From positions 517,400 through 581,399 of the forward strand of contig NZ_JZEF01000003.1 in assembly GCF_001013475.1 (NCBI RefSeq): 64,000 bases of DNA. Reading direction: 5' to 3'. Both the position numbers and the translations under genes were made by a program. Within the stretch, counting starts at the first letter, position 1; each line of letters begins with the position of its first letter. Positions 38,801-46,804 of this stretch are shown in pieces. The notes below the pieces were generated by a model. That model made no database searches. It had not been told where the DNA came from and was given only the letters and a program-made list of their open reading frames with translations. The DNA comes from Xanthomonas arboricola pv. juglandis (GTDB lineage: Bacteria > Pseudomonadota > Gammaproteobacteria > Xanthomonadales > Xanthomonadaceae).

Positions 38801-40167
38801 TGCCGCGTCTGCGCCGTGTGGTCCGCCAGGCCGCCTCCGATACCGGCAAGCAGGTGCATCTGCTGCTGGAAGGTACCCAGGGCGAGCTCGATCGCAACGT
38901 GCTCGATCGCATGGTCGCGCCGCTGGAACACATGCTGCGCAACTCGGTGGCACATGGTCTGGAAGCGCCGGAGCAACGGCGCGACGCGGGCAAGCCGGAA
39001 GAGGGCAGCATCGCGATCCGTCTGCGCCGTGAAGGCTCGGAAATCGTGCTGGAAGTGGCCGACGACGGCGCCGGGCTGGACCGCGAGGCGATCCGTCGCC
39101 GCGGCGAGCAGCGCGGCCTGATCGAACCCGGCCAGGAGCTCAGCGAGGCCGAACTGGATGGGCTGATCTTCGCCTCCGGTTTCAGTACCTCCGAGCAGGT
39201 CAGCCAGCTGGCCGGCCGTGGCGTGGGCATGGACGTGGTCCGCAATGAAGTGCGTCAGCTGGGCGGCTCGGTGGACATCCACTCGGTACGCGGCCAGGGC
39301 GTCACCTTCACCCTGCGCCTGCCACAGACGCTGGCGGTCACCCAGGCGGTGTTCGTGCGCATCGGCGATACCACCTTTGCGGTGCCGGTGGCGTCGGTCA
39401 GCGGTATCGGCCGCATCTCGCGCAGCCGCTACGAGTCGGGCGAGGGCGGTTACCACTACGCCGGCGAAGAGTACGTGCTGCACGATCTCGGCTCGCTGGT
39501 CGGCCAGGCCGCCGCGCGTGCCGATGGTCAGGCGCAGGTGCCGTTGCTGCTGGTGCGTGCGGGCGACCTGCGCGCGGCGGTGGCGATCGATCAGGTGCTG
39601 GGCAACCGCGAAATCGTGGTCAAGCCGGTGGGCCTGCAGATCGCTTCGGTGCCGGGCATCTACGGCGCCACCATCACCGGCGATGGCCGCGTGGTGGTGA
39701 TCCTGGACGTGGCCCCGCTGGTGCGCCGCTATCTCAGCCAGCCGGCGCGTCCGGCGCCGGAAACCCCGGCCGAATCGCAGCGCCAGGTGCCGTTGGTGAT
39801 GGTGGTGGACGATTCGCTGACCATGCGCAAGGTCACCAGCCGCGTGCTGGAACGCCACAACCTGGATGTCACTACCGCACGCGATGGTGTCGAGGCATTG
39901 GAACTGCTGCAGGAGCGCGTGCCCGACCTGATGCTGCTGGACATCGAAATGCCGCGCATGGACGGCTACGAGCTGGCGACCGCGATGCGTGCCGACCCGC
40001 GCTTCAAGGCGGTGCCGATCGTGATGATCACCTCGCGCAGCGGCGAGAAGCATCGCCAGCGCGCCTTCGAGATCGGCGTGCAGCGTTACCTGGGCAAGCC
40101 TTACCAAGAGTTGGATCTGATGCGAAACGTGTATGACCTGCTGGGGATCGCCCGTGTCCGAGAATAA
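32851..40167 (+). CDS. chpA: Hybrid chemotaxis kinase ChpA/PilL
   Basis: This very large CheA-type histidine kinase controls the PilG and PilH regulators. It has three clear Hpt phosphorylation sites: H784 (VFHTLKGSGRL), H943 (VHTMSGAF) and H1714 (LHTLKGGARMAG). The N-terminal Hpt-like repeats are degenerate (for example YLHQVQGTLRM). Residues about 1085-1660 are an acidic, Ala/Glu/Asp/His/Gln-rich low-complexity region with short tandem repeats. Then come the dimerisation helix, the HATPase (HMLRNSVAHGLE, H2027; GRGVGMDVV), a CheW-like domain and a C-terminal receiver (phospho-Asp D2364 in LLDIEMPRMDGY). The ATG at 32851 follows AGGGGG. The known Pseudomonas ChpA has more Hpt modules and no comparably long acidic insert that I recall. 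Confidence 0.94.
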   Translation: MSALRDAMSHAALGWVKPELDETLRQARNEIEYFAEEPSDTSRMRFCAGYLHQVQGTLRMVELYAPAMVAEELELLAQAVQVGEVADRDEACAMLMRGTVLLPDYLERLQNGHRDIPIVLLPLLNEIRATRGQPGLSESVLFAFDPQAGVATEAELDHARGSLSGRNRELLDTVGNAVKEELLRVKDALDLHLRTGGEIADLQTQVKDLGSVADTLGMMGLGVARSVVVQQRDALARVVDGQVQMDEGVLLDIAGALLYVDASLDDQVASLGADVGDGNEASNSATSSEVRRTVDVLAQEAIANFGAAREHFVAFIETNWDHARLTDVPHLLGEVGGALRILELPQAADYLEGVRRYVDLELIGKQRVPSGRQLDTLADAMASLEYYLEALRERRPGREEILDITRNSLETLRYWPLPSGQPSDLPVGADQPGSVAEPLAASLAQQAAAPALAANDAAPTPSLEWANETVLEAPFAASVVHDTGAAATDTVFSFDPVAAEETVSGQAHVPFTVAPLDLSDDGAQAPGDWQLETTEHAAPIATSVFDPVSAEQDGSVSADAAQVSYTVDLSALEQDDSATPAVAEPAPLQIEQIELPGDADQTEAPLDFIAQAQTGRAQTSIEDAFSPPPLPPVAPQELDDPFVESAPEPQPAPADDAAEQSAPRVQQAVVSEFELDAASTAFLAQLDVAAAQFDVQRPQVQQTTDADSQTAKAAPEPAVSEPAQASADAGIFGGFGDSDIDDDIRDVFLEEFDEELVNLGQLLPVWRAAPHSQDNLRPIRRVFHTLKGSGRLVGAQVLGEFSWKIESMLNRVLDNSRPASPAVVAMVELAYEVLPQFNAALRDQGRISADLPDIQAVAERVAAGEEAYYVAAPATPVAADVAFIPAAAGMFAATGGTPASVDSVLREILEAEVATHLETVNAWLQANQAEPQLASEELLRAVHTMSGAFAMTDVPEITLVTTPAESYVKRLLAASLLPSQEGIDAIAATASAIATTVTALRADAPLIPSFAPLSERLRALVETLPEAQWPPQAFLDELEDLDAPGEMVVSSESAVELTGAQDLSQYLDASALPSDTSDHSAPVHAADDAADADAHADADAANAVDELAEAEAEDTSSLALDAPAPHEQTQTADVAALEQEPGVESVETAQAPAGDAVASDAGTKQVAEASHGDAVQHQHEAEAESPGVDAHDTPADEPVVDADAWDATGLQQAGRVDAAAHAQAGDMPEAGEHVAVDELSDAEAALGDAQTLAAPEAGEIAAERADAEQQSPGEHAAEHAAEHAAEHEQLEGDASAQDADAALSDDAASTDEAPVETIEALEAVHAQAPLADHTHAATSEDLTPDSAALDGESTGQDDHVSTPHDEAIGAHAQPPADEAAQHGDAGLPQDADAQLGDQLQVQDTAQFGQHPSSEEHALPGEQVHLQEPAHADEAARAEAHVESGEQEHLGAHAHADEVEHVAEAERAAEAEQTPEAEQAEAEQAEAEQATEAEQTAEAEYAADADHAADVQQAAEALAEHTIESVQAFEMAQVADRVEETGDAQSEIAPELHSDVVADTEADSHADAEVNAQHPDAHADADADATLEAANATDAVEHPEQVEHAEQVEYPDHAEQVGHTEQVESTDSASEHEDAAAVAFSAPVEDAAAGDSAASDVGAAFDTGPLNFDQLDGELVDIFVEEGRDLLDHCDGLIARMREVPEDREVLNGLQRDLHTLKGGARMAGINAIGDLGHAIESLLEAVAANRTDIDRDDVRLFERGFDRLHQLLTRTGMHRAVAMPTDLVEAFETRTRGRNAAEPSDADVRAIAKASVEPAPLSAPIPVDGQVEEELLPRAQQEQVRVRADLLDRLVNHAGEVAIYRSRLEQQMGAFRGAMGELDRTNARLRDQLRRLDLETEAQIVARYQREQDQGDRTFDPLELDRFSTLQQLSRALNESAADLGGLQGVLEDLSRQYDGLLQQQSRVSSELQDGLMRARMVPFDGLVPRLRRVVRQAASDTGKQVHLLLEGTQGELDRNVLDRMVAPLEHMLRNSVAHGLEAPEQRRDAGKPEEGSIAIRLRREGSEIVLEVADDGAGLDREAIRRRGEQRGLIEPGQELSEAELDGLIFASGFSTSEQVSQLAGRGVGMDVVRNEVRQLGGSVDIHSVRGQGVTFTLRLPQTLAVTQAVFVRIGDTTFAVPVASVSGIGRISRSRYESGEGGYHYAGEEYVLHDLGSLVGQAAARADGQAQVPLLLVRAGDLRAAVAIDQVLGNREIVVKPVGLQIASVPGIYGATITGDGRVVVILDVAPLVRRYLSQPARPAPETPAESQRQVPLVMVVDDSLTMRKVTSRVLERHNLDVTTARDGVEALELLQERVPDLMLLDIEMPRMDGYELATAMRADPRFKAVPIVMITSRSGEKHRQRAFEIGVQRYLGKPYQELDLMRNVYDLLGIARVRE
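36670..36713 (+). repeat. In-frame 12-base tandem repeat in chpA
   Basis: GAGCACGCTGCC is repeated three and a half times without change and encodes Glu-His-Ala-Ala units in the acidic linker of ChpA. A second, less regular run (GCAGA/GCAGG units, Glu-Ala-Glu-Gln) lies at about 37250-37350. Confidence 0.85.
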
Positions 40168-41356
40168 TGGCGCAATGGGAACTCCGGTCGCCCTGCTAGG
40201 CCGGCCCGGGCAGGCGCGCGAGCGCCTGCGTGAAGCGCTCGGCCTGGCCGGTGCCCACGTGGTGCTGGAAGACGAGCCTTCCGCAGTGGACGTGCAGATG
40301 CTGCGCGATGCCGAGCCGGTGGCGGTGCTGGTCGCGCTGGAGCCGTCGATCGAAGACGCGCTCGAAGCGCTGGAGCCGGCCTTCAACATGCCCGGCGTCA
40401 CGGTGATCTTCGACGAAGCCGAGTTGACCGTGCGCCGCGAGGGCTGGGAAGCGCAGCGCTGGGTGCGCCATCTGGCCGCCAAACTGCATGGCCATGCCGA
40501 CGTATTGCCGCCAGGCACCGAGAGCGAGCCGTCGCTGCATCCCGAACCGGGCCTGGAACTGGCACCGCGGCAGCATTCGGACTTGCAACTGGACCAGCAT
40601 CTGCAGGCAGCCGCGCACGCATTCGACAGCGTGCCCGGCGATGCCTTGTTCGCACGGGGCGTGGACACGTCCGAGGTCGCTGCCGACACGCCGGGCCTGA
40701 CGCTGGGCGATTCCAGTACCTGGGGCCTGGTCGACGAGGTCGCGGTGGTGGTGCGTCCGCGTGCCGAATTGAACATGGACGCGTTGTCGACCGGCGGGCT
40801 GTCGCTGGTGGAGCTGGATCAGGCCGGTGACACCACCGGTGCGGTGCTGGTACTGGCCGGTATCGGCGGGCCGGATGCGATCCGTCGCCTGCTGTCCGCG
40901 CTGCCGCCGGCGTTTCCGCGCGCCGTGCTGGTGCGCATGACCCTGGATGGCGGGCAGTACGGCAACCTGGTGCGGCAGATGGGACGCGTGTCGGCATTGC
41001 CGGTCGAACTGGGCGAAGCCGGCCAGGTGATTGCGGCGGGCAAGGTCTACGTGCTGTCCGACGACATCGGCGTGCAGCAACATGCCGGCGCGCTGGCGTT
41101 TGTCGCGCAGGCCGATCCGGCCGGGCTGGTGGCCGCGTTGCCGCCGACCGACAGCGCGGTGCTGATGCTCAGCGGCGCCAACGAGGCGCTGGTCGAGGCC
41201 GCGCTGGCGCTGGCCGAGCAGGGCGGCTGGCTGGCCGGTCAATCCGCGGACGGCTGCTACGACCCGGCCGCGGCGGCGCGTCTGGCACGCCAGGGTATTC
41301 TGACCGGCGACCCTGCGCAGCTGGCGCAGGCGTTGGCGCAGCGCTGGCCGGCGTAA
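40154..41356 (+). CDS. chpB: CheB-like protein ChpB, catalytic residues missing
   Basis: By position and C-terminal similarity this is ChpB, the receptor methylesterase homologue of the Chp system. There is no N-terminal receiver. The CheB-like part begins near residue 235. Compared with active CheB, the nucleophile motif GASTGG reads LAGIGGPDAIR (Ser lost), the catalytic-His motif HMPPG reads VRMTLDGG (Arg), and the Asp motif TGMGNDG reads LSGANEA (Glu-Ala). Enzymatic activity therefore looks unlikely. The start is the GTG at 40154 (GGGGA upstream), which overlaps chpA by 14 bases; an ATG at 40175 is possible. A structural or regulatory role is inferred. Confidence 0.82.
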   Translation: MSENNGAMGTPVALLGRPGQARERLREALGLAGAHVVLEDEPSAVDVQMLRDAEPVAVLVALEPSIEDALEALEPAFNMPGVTVIFDEAELTVRREGWEAQRWVRHLAAKLHGHADVLPPGTESEPSLHPEPGLELAPRQHSDLQLDQHLQAAAHAFDSVPGDALFARGVDTSEVAADTPGLTLGDSSTWGLVDEVAVVVRPRAELNMDALSTGGLSLVELDQAGDTTGAVLVLAGIGGPDAIRRLLSALPPAFPRAVLVRMTLDGGQYGNLVRQMGRVSALPVELGEAGQVIAAGKVYVLSDDIGVQQHAGALAFVAQADPAGLVAALPPTDSAVLMLSGANEALVEAALALAEQGGWLAGQSADGCYDPAAAARLARQGILTGDPAQLAQALAQRWPA

Positions 41357-41391
41357 GCCGGGCGCTTTCTCTCAAGAACGGAACAGGTGCG

Positions 41392-41868
41392 ATGAGCTAC
41401 GCCAACAATGACGAAATCCGCGGCGTCCTGATCCAGGCCGGCCAGGAGCGCGTGCTGCTGCCGAACGCCACGGTGGCCGAGGTGATGTCGCGGGTGGCGG
41501 TCGAGCCGATGGCCGAGATGCCGCGCTGGGTGGTCGGGCGCATCGACTGGCACGGCTGGAAGGTGCCGCTGCTGTCGTTCGCGCGCTTGAGCGGCATGGG
41601 CGACGAACCCACGGCGGTCAACAACAAGGTGATCGTGCTCAAGGCGCTGGGCGGCAATCCGGCGCTGCCGTATTTCGCCTTGCTCACCGCCTCGTTCCCG
41701 CAGCTGATCTCGGTGCCGCGCGACGGCCTGCTGGCCGACGCCTCCGAAGATGCGCTGCCCGACGGCGTGCACATGCGCGTGCTGCTGGGCGAGCAGAGTG
41801 CGCTGCTGCCGAATCTGGATGCGATCGAGGCGCAGGTTGCGCAGGCGCTTGCGGCGGTTGCCGCCTAA
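41392..41868 (+). CDS. chpC: CheW-like protein ChpC
   Basis: This is a second CheW-domain adaptor of the pilus chemosensory system, thought to bring further receptors to the kinase. The 158-residue protein shows the CheW strands VLLPNATVAEVMSRV and WVVGRIDWHGWKVPLLSFAR. It starts 35 bases after chpB and ends the operon. Confidence 0.9.
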   Translation: MSYANNDEIRGVLIQAGQERVLLPNATVAEVMSRVAVEPMAEMPRWVVGRIDWHGWKVPLLSFARLSGMGDEPTAVNNKVIVLKALGGNPALPYFALLTASFPQLISVPRDGLLADASEDALPDGVHMRVLLGEQSALLPNLDAIEAQVAQALAAVAA

Positions 41869-41891
41869 AGCGCCATTGCCGGGCGACGACG

Positions 41892-41909
41892 CTGCCCGGT
41901 TGCGGGCAG
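41892..41909 (+). terminator. Hairpin after chpC
   Basis: A 7-base stem, CTGCCCG/CGGGCAG, with loop GTTG lies 23 bases after the chpC stop. No T-run follows, so it is only a candidate end of the pil operon. Confidence 0.35.
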
Positions 41910-42103
41910 TGCCGGGATGAGGATCGGGTAGGGGCTGCGCTGCCCTGACGAGCGCCGCCTCGCTAAGTGCAGTGCATGCCGACACCGCAGATGCCTGAGA
42001 TGTCTTGCTGCCGTTGGGCAACCGTTTGCGGGGGCGTGATCCGTATGTGTCAGCCTGGTCCACACAACACGCATGAGGCGCGCAAGACGCGCCCGCGGCT
42101 GGC

Positions 42104-42676
42104 ATGAGTCTTCCCGTCTTCGCGTCCGTCGAGCACGCCGACGGTGTGCTGCTGTGCGACCTGGCCATCGTCGATCCGGCCGCGATGGCCGATTACCACA
42201 GCCGTAATCGCGCGCATCTGGCCGCTGCGATGCCGCTGCGGCCACCGGCGTTCTACACCACCGAGGGCTGGCGCCGGCTGAGCATCGCCTACCGCACCGC
42301 GGTGCCGGGCGAGCGCGAGTTGCAACTGGTGTTGCTGCGCGATGCGCAGGTGATCGGCACGGTCGGCTTCACCCAGATCCAGCGCGGTGCTTTCCAGGGC
42401 TGTCATCTCGGGTATGGCCTGGATGCGCAGCAGCAGGGACGCGGTTTGATCCAGTGGGCGGCCACGCAGGGCATCGGGTTTGCGTTCGGCCCGCTTGGCC
42501 TGCATCGGGTGATGGCGCAATACGTCCCCGACAACCTGCGCAGTGCGCGTGTGCTGCAGCGGCTGGGCTTCCAGATCGAAGGCTATGCGCGCCGTTATCT
42601 GCAATTGAACGGCGTCTGGCGCGACCATGTGTTGACCAGCAGGTTGCGCGACGACGATCCGGCGGCGGGTGCGTGA
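42104..42676 (+). CDS. GNAT acetyltransferase (RimJ/RimL type)
   Basis: This 190-residue N-acetyltransferase resembles RimJ/RimL enzymes, which acetylate ribosomal or other protein N-termini or antibiotics with acetyl-CoA. The fold is visible in YRTAVPGERELQLVLLRD, the CoA-loop region LGYGLDAQQQGRGLIQWA (Q-x-x-G-x-G/A type), and PDNLRSARVLQRLGFQIEGY. The ATG at 42104 lacks a strong ribosome binding site. It stands alone after the pil operon and is convergent with the next gene. The substrate is not predictable. Confidence 0.87.
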   Translation: MSLPVFASVEHADGVLLCDLAIVDPAAMADYHSRNRAHLAAAMPLRPPAFYTTEGWRRLSIAYRTAVPGERELQLVLLRDAQVIGTVGFTQIQRGAFQGCHLGYGLDAQQQGRGLIQWAATQGIGFAFGPLGLHRVMAQYVPDNLRSARVLQRLGFQIEGYARRYLQLNGVWRDHVLTSRLRDDDPAAGA

Positions 42677-42721
42677 GCCCGGTTGCGCAGGCGAGTGCAG
42701 CGATGCGCGCGGTGCGGTGAC

Positions 42722-44389
42722 CTAGGGCGTGACAGTCAGCGGCTCGACACGCAGTTGGTCGGCTTCGAGCCCCGCATCCTGCAAGACCTCCACCTGTGTT
42801 GACCAGCCGCGTTGCCGGAGGCGCGCGCGCAGTCGGGCGGCCCAGTCCTGCACCTCGGGTGCATCGGGTGTGGCGGCCAGGATGCGGATCCGAGCCGGCG
42901 CGTGATCGTCAGCGGCGGCGTGGCGCGCAAGCCAGTCGGCGGGCGACATGGCGCGCGTTATCGGCGCGATGCGGCGCACCGGGGCAGATTTCGCTCGAGA
43001 CATCCTGATCTCGGTTGCCGTGGTGCCGACGGCTGGTTGGCTGGCGGGCGGTGTTGCGCGGGTGGCGTCCGTCTGCGGCAAGGGCGCATGGAGCACGCGC
43101 AGCGGTGCGGGCTGGCCTGCAACAGGCGTGCGTGACTGCAGCGTGCCGTCTGTTGCGCTGATGACGATCTGCGCCTGCTCGGTCGCCGGCATCGGGGCCG
43201 GCAGCGATGCCGGTGCGGGCGAGGGCGGGATGGGAGCAAGTGCCGCAGGCGCGCTGCGCCGGGCACTGGCTGCGAGCGAGCCACTTACCGACGCATCCTC
43301 GGGGAGTGCGGCGATCGGGGCTGGAGCTGGTGCAGGCGCCGCAGGTGGCTGCGCGTCGGCAGATTGCAGGTCAGTGCCTGGCGCGGGTTCGGCGGCGAGT
43401 GCGGAGTCGAATGATGGGGCAGGCGCCACAGGCGCCGGTGCACTGACTGGTTCCGGGGCCAAGGGGGGCGATGGCAGGGCTGACGGCGCTGGCGGCGGGG
43501 AGGGCGCTGCCGTGCTCGGGCGCGCTGCGGTGTCGGGGACTTCGGCATCCGCTGGTGCCGGCATCGCAGGCAAAACCAACACATGCTCTGCGCCGGGATC
43601 GACCTGCTCAGGCGCGCGCCCGGCTGGGTGAACTGTCGACGGTTCGACGACTGCCGTCCCGACTACAGCCGCTGCCGGCGCCTCCGCGGTGGGCTGACTG
43701 GCCTGCCACTGCAATCCGAGGCCAACCACCAGGGTGATCGATGCAGCGAAGGCCAGCGTCGGCATCCAGCGCGGGCGACGGCTGCTGCGCCGGCGGGCGG
43801 CTGCGTTGCCGGCAGGGGCAGGGTTTGAGCTTGCTGTGGCGGCAGCTGCTGCCTGCGCCTGCGATGCATGGGAGGTGGATGCGGATGTGGACGCAAGGTC
43901 GGGCGCAAGAAGCGCGCGCGATGCGACTCCAGATGCAGCTGCGGCTTCCTGGGCAGATGCCGGTGCCGCCGTGGCCAGCGACGCAGCTGCTGCTGCGGCC
44001 ACGTCCGCCGTCGGACGCAGCTCTGCCGTATCGGCGTGTGGCGGTTGCGCGGCGATCCACGCACGCGCGGACTCGCTCAGGTTCGTCGTCCCGGCCTGAT
44101 CGACAGGCTGGCCCTGTGCAAGACGCGCCTGCACGGCAGCACGCCGTGCGGCCTGCGCCTGCTCCGCCTGCGCGGCGGCCGCCGCAAACATCGCCGCCAT
44201 CGTGGCGGGTGCTTCGAACTGCAAGGTGTCCTGCGGTGGATGCACTGCCGCGCGTTCGGCATCGGCGTTGCGTGCGGCCTGTGCGAACCACGCCTGCATC
44301 GACGCCGGCGGCGTATGCGCCGGCAGTGCACGCAGCAGTGCGGCAAGGCCATCGCTGCCGGCGACAAACCGTTCGAAGGACTGGCTCAT
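42722..44389 (-). CDS. Pro/Ala-rich single-pass membrane protein next to an ECF sigma factor
   Basis: I do not recognise a family. It is 555 residues long with one membrane segment (MPTLAFAASITLVVGLGLQW, about residues 205-225) preceded by an Arg-rich stop-transfer stretch. The N-terminal 200 residues are Ala/Gln-rich. The periplasmic part is a long Pro/Ala tract, ending in a small folded domain (RIRILAATPDAPEVQDWAAR then LRARLRQRGWSTQVEVL). It starts with ATGA overlapping the sigma factor stop, so it is translationally coupled. Topology and position fit an anti-sigma factor, but no recognised anti-sigma domain is visible. The C-terminal domain may sense or bind something in the envelope. Confidence 0.75.
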   Translation of the reverse strand: MSQSFERFVAGSDGLAALLRALPAHTPPASMQAWFAQAARNADAERAAVHPPQDTLQFEAPATMAAMFAAAAAQAEQAQAARRAAVQARLAQGQPVDQAGTTNLSESARAWIAAQPPHADTAELRPTADVAAAAAASLATAAPASAQEAAAASGVASRALLAPDLASTSASTSHASQAQAAAAATASSNPAPAGNAAARRRSSRRPRWMPTLAFAASITLVVGLGLQWQASQPTAEAPAAAVVGTAVVEPSTVHPAGRAPEQVDPGAEHVLVLPAMPAPADAEVPDTAARPSTAAPSPPPAPSALPSPPLAPEPVSAPAPVAPAPSFDSALAAEPAPGTDLQSADAQPPAAPAPAPAPIAALPEDASVSGSLAASARRSAPAALAPIPPSPAPASLPAPMPATEQAQIVISATDGTLQSRTPVAGQPAPLRVLHAPLPQTDATRATPPASQPAVGTTATEIRMSRAKSAPVRRIAPITRAMSPADWLARHAAADDHAPARIRILAATPDAPEVQDWAARLRARLRQRGWSTQVEVLQDAGLEADQLRVEPLTVTP

Positions 44390-44988
44390 CGCGTCGCGTC
44401 CAGGCTCAGGCGCAACTTTGCGAATGCATAGCGCAGCCGGCTCTTGACGGTCTCGAAACCTTCGCCGATCACCTGGGCAATTTCGTCGACGCCGAGCTCG
44501 GCAAAAAAGCGCAGCACCACCACTTCGCGTTGTGCGTCGGGCAATGCCATCACCGCGGCGCGCACGCGATGGTGTTGCTGGCCGAGCATGGCCAGCTGCT
44601 CGGTGGACAGGTCGTCATCGGGTAGCTGCAGATGCGCATCGTCCAGCGCCACCGAGGTGCTGTGATAGGCGCTGCGACGGGCGTCGATCCAGCCGTTGCG
44701 CGCGATCTGGAACAGAAAACTGGTGAAGGCGGCCTGCCCGGGGCGGTAGTCGCTGCAGCGGGTCATCAGCTTGACCCAGGTCTTCTGCGCGAGATCTTCG
44801 GCTTCGCTCAGGTTGCCTTCGCACAACCAGGCCAGGAAGTTGAACAGGGCGCGGTTGTGACGCGTGAACAACTCGGTGGCCGGCTGTTCGACAAAGCCAT
44901 TGGCGACGAGGAGCATGAGCTCCTCGTCGGGAAGATGCGCAAGGTCGGCAGGTTGCATGCGCGCAGTATAGGCAGGTGCCGCGCGCAT
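44386..44988 (-). CDS. ECF-type RNA polymerase sigma factor
   Basis: This is a sigma-70 family factor with regions 2 and 4. Region 2 shows ELFTRHNRALFNFLAWLCEG and SEAEDLAQKTWVKLM, with FTSFLFQIARNGWIDARR as region 2.4. Region 4 shows LPDAQREVVVLRFFAELGVD and IGEGFETVKSRLRYAFAKLR. It directs transcription of a small regulon that I cannot predict. The ATG at 44988 overlaps the stop of the upstream VWA gene (TGATG). A second start at 44958 is equally possible; neither has a clear ribosome binding site. The downstream gene is coupled by ATGA. Confidence 0.88.
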   Translation of the reverse strand: MRAAPAYTARMQPADLAHLPDEELMLLVANGFVEQPATELFTRHNRALFNFLAWLCEGNLSEAEDLAQKTWVKLMTRCSDYRPGQAAFTSFLFQIARNGWIDARRSAYHSTSVALDDAHLQLPDDDLSTEQLAMLGQQHHRVRAAVMALPDAQREVVVLRFFAELGVDEIAQVIGEGFETVKSRLRYAFAKLRLSLDATR

Positions 44989-46804
44989 CAGTCGGTGGTT
45001 GCGATTGGCCGGCTACTCAGTGCGTCGGCCTGCTGCACCATCTGCAGGAAATCGGCGCGGTAGCCGAAGCGGTCGCTGCCCAGGCTGGCCGCGGCCAGGG
45101 CACGCACCTGCGGATAATCCCAGCCGTGCAGCTGACTGCCGCCACGCAGGCGCTGACCGAATCCGGCCACTGCGGCGGAAAAGCGGAAGGCATCGCTGGT
45201 GGCGTTCAAGGCCCGGCGCTGATTGCTGCGGACCACCGTGTCGAGCAACTGGCTGCGTTGTGCATCGGGCAGTTTGTAGCGCAGTTTGACGTGCGCCAGT
45301 TCGCTGTCGATTGCACGCACTTTTCGAGGTGTGGCGGTGTTGGCATAGCGCAACGGATCCACCGATGCATGCCCGTCGGTCGGGGTGATTTCATACAGCG
45401 CGGTGACGGTGTGGCCGGCGCCGATCTCGCCTGCATCGACCTGGTCGTTGTTGAAGTCCTCGCGTTGCAGTGCGCGGTTTTCATAGCCGATCAGGCGGTA
45501 TTCCTTGACGGTGTCCGGATTGAATTCGACCTGGATCTTGACGTCGCGCGCGATCGTGGCCAGCGTGGCGCCGAGCTCATGGGTCAGTACCTTGCGTGCT
45601 TCCAGCGCCGAGTCGATATAGGCGTAGGCACCGTCGCCGGCATCGGCCAGCTGTTCCATCAGCGTGTCGTTGTAGTTGCCGGTGCCGAAGCCGAGCGTGG
45701 ACAGCGCCACGCCGGAGCGCCGCTTTTCGGCGACCATGCCCTTGAGCTGATCGAAGTCGGTGACACCGACATTGAAGTCGCCATCGGTGGCGAGCAGGAT
45801 GCGGTTGATGCCGCCGCGCAGATAGGCTTGCTGGGCAGCCCGGTAGGCCAGTTCGATGCCGCTGGCGCCGGCGGTGGATCCGCCCGATTGCAGGCTGTCG
45901 ATGGCTTCGATGATGCGGCCCTGCTGGTCGCCGGGCGTGGGCGGCAGCACGACTGCGGTGTTGCCGGCATAGCTCACCAGGGTGATGCGATCTTTCGCCC
46001 GAACTGACGCACCAGCAGCTTGAGCGAGGATTGCAGCAGCGGCAGTTTGTCTGGCGAGTCCATCGAGCCGGAGACATCGACCAGAAACACCAGGTTGGCC
46101 GGCGGCAGATCGGCGGTGGCGATGTCGCGGCCGGCAATGCCGACGCGCAACAGCAGGCTGTCGTTGTTCCAGGGCGTGGGCGCCAGTTCGGTGCGCACGG
46201 CGAACGGTTGGCCGTTGGTGGGCGCTGGGTCGTCGTAGCGGAAGTAGTTGATCAGCTCTTCCACACGCACGGCATCCACCGGCGGTAGCGTGCCTGCGCT
46301 CAGGAAGCGCCGCACATTGCTGTAGCTGCCGGTGTCCACGTCGATGCTGAAGGTGGACACCGGATTCGCCGCGGTCTGCACGATCGGGTTGTCGCGCAGC
46401 GTTTGATAGGTCTCGCGGTCTTCGGCCGGTGCCGGCAGGAGCGGCGGCATCGGCATGCGGTTGTCGAGCATTGGGCGTGGTGCGACCCACTTGGCGCTTG
46501 GCGCCCGCTGTGCAGCGGAGGCCTCAAGTGCGATGGGCGCTGCCGGCATCGGCATCGGCATTGGTATCGCGGATGGCGATGGTGCCGGTGGTGGACTCGG
46601 CACAGACGGCGGCTGCATGGGGTGGGCGGGGGCAGGCGCTGCGAGACTGCCCTCGATCTGCGCGGGTGTCGAAGCAGTGGGTGGCGATGGCTGCGCGGTT
46701 GCAGGTAGCACGGTGGCGCGTGAGCTATCGCTGTTCGGCTCGGTCGGCTCATGCGAGCAGGCGCTCAGCAGCAAGGCGAGCGCAAGAAGGCTGTGACGGG
46801 GCAT
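44988..46804 (-). pseudogene. VWA-domain lipoprotein (YfbK-like), frameshifted
   Basis: This would be a roughly 600-residue exported lipoprotein. The ATG at 46804 (AAGGA upstream) begins a signal peptide with lipobox LLLSAC. A Pro-rich stretch follows, then a YfbK-type N-domain (NPVSTFSIDVDTGSYSNVRR) and a von Willebrand factor A domain with an intact metal site (FLVDVSGSM; TDGDFNVG). The frame breaks at 46003/46004: before it the text reads LKLLVRQ, after it RAKDRITLVSYAG in the other frame. Restoring one base gives the expected LVRQLRAKDRITLV. Both halves are otherwise intact, so this is a recent mutation, a sequencing error, or less likely recoding. It is the first gene before an ECF sigma factor. 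Confidence 0.85.

Noticed and set aside
36084..40776. Long minus-strand frames (511 and 1125 codons) opposite the chpA linker and kinase core
   Set aside because: They mirror the acidic repeats as Ser/Ala/Cys or His/Gln/Arg runs; the plus strand has the clear Hpt, HATPase and receiver motifs.
44964..44969. TATACT just before the second possible ATG of the ECF sigma factor as an internal promoter
   Set aside because: No -35-like hexamer lies at the right distance and the gene is coupled to the upstream VWA frame by TGATG.
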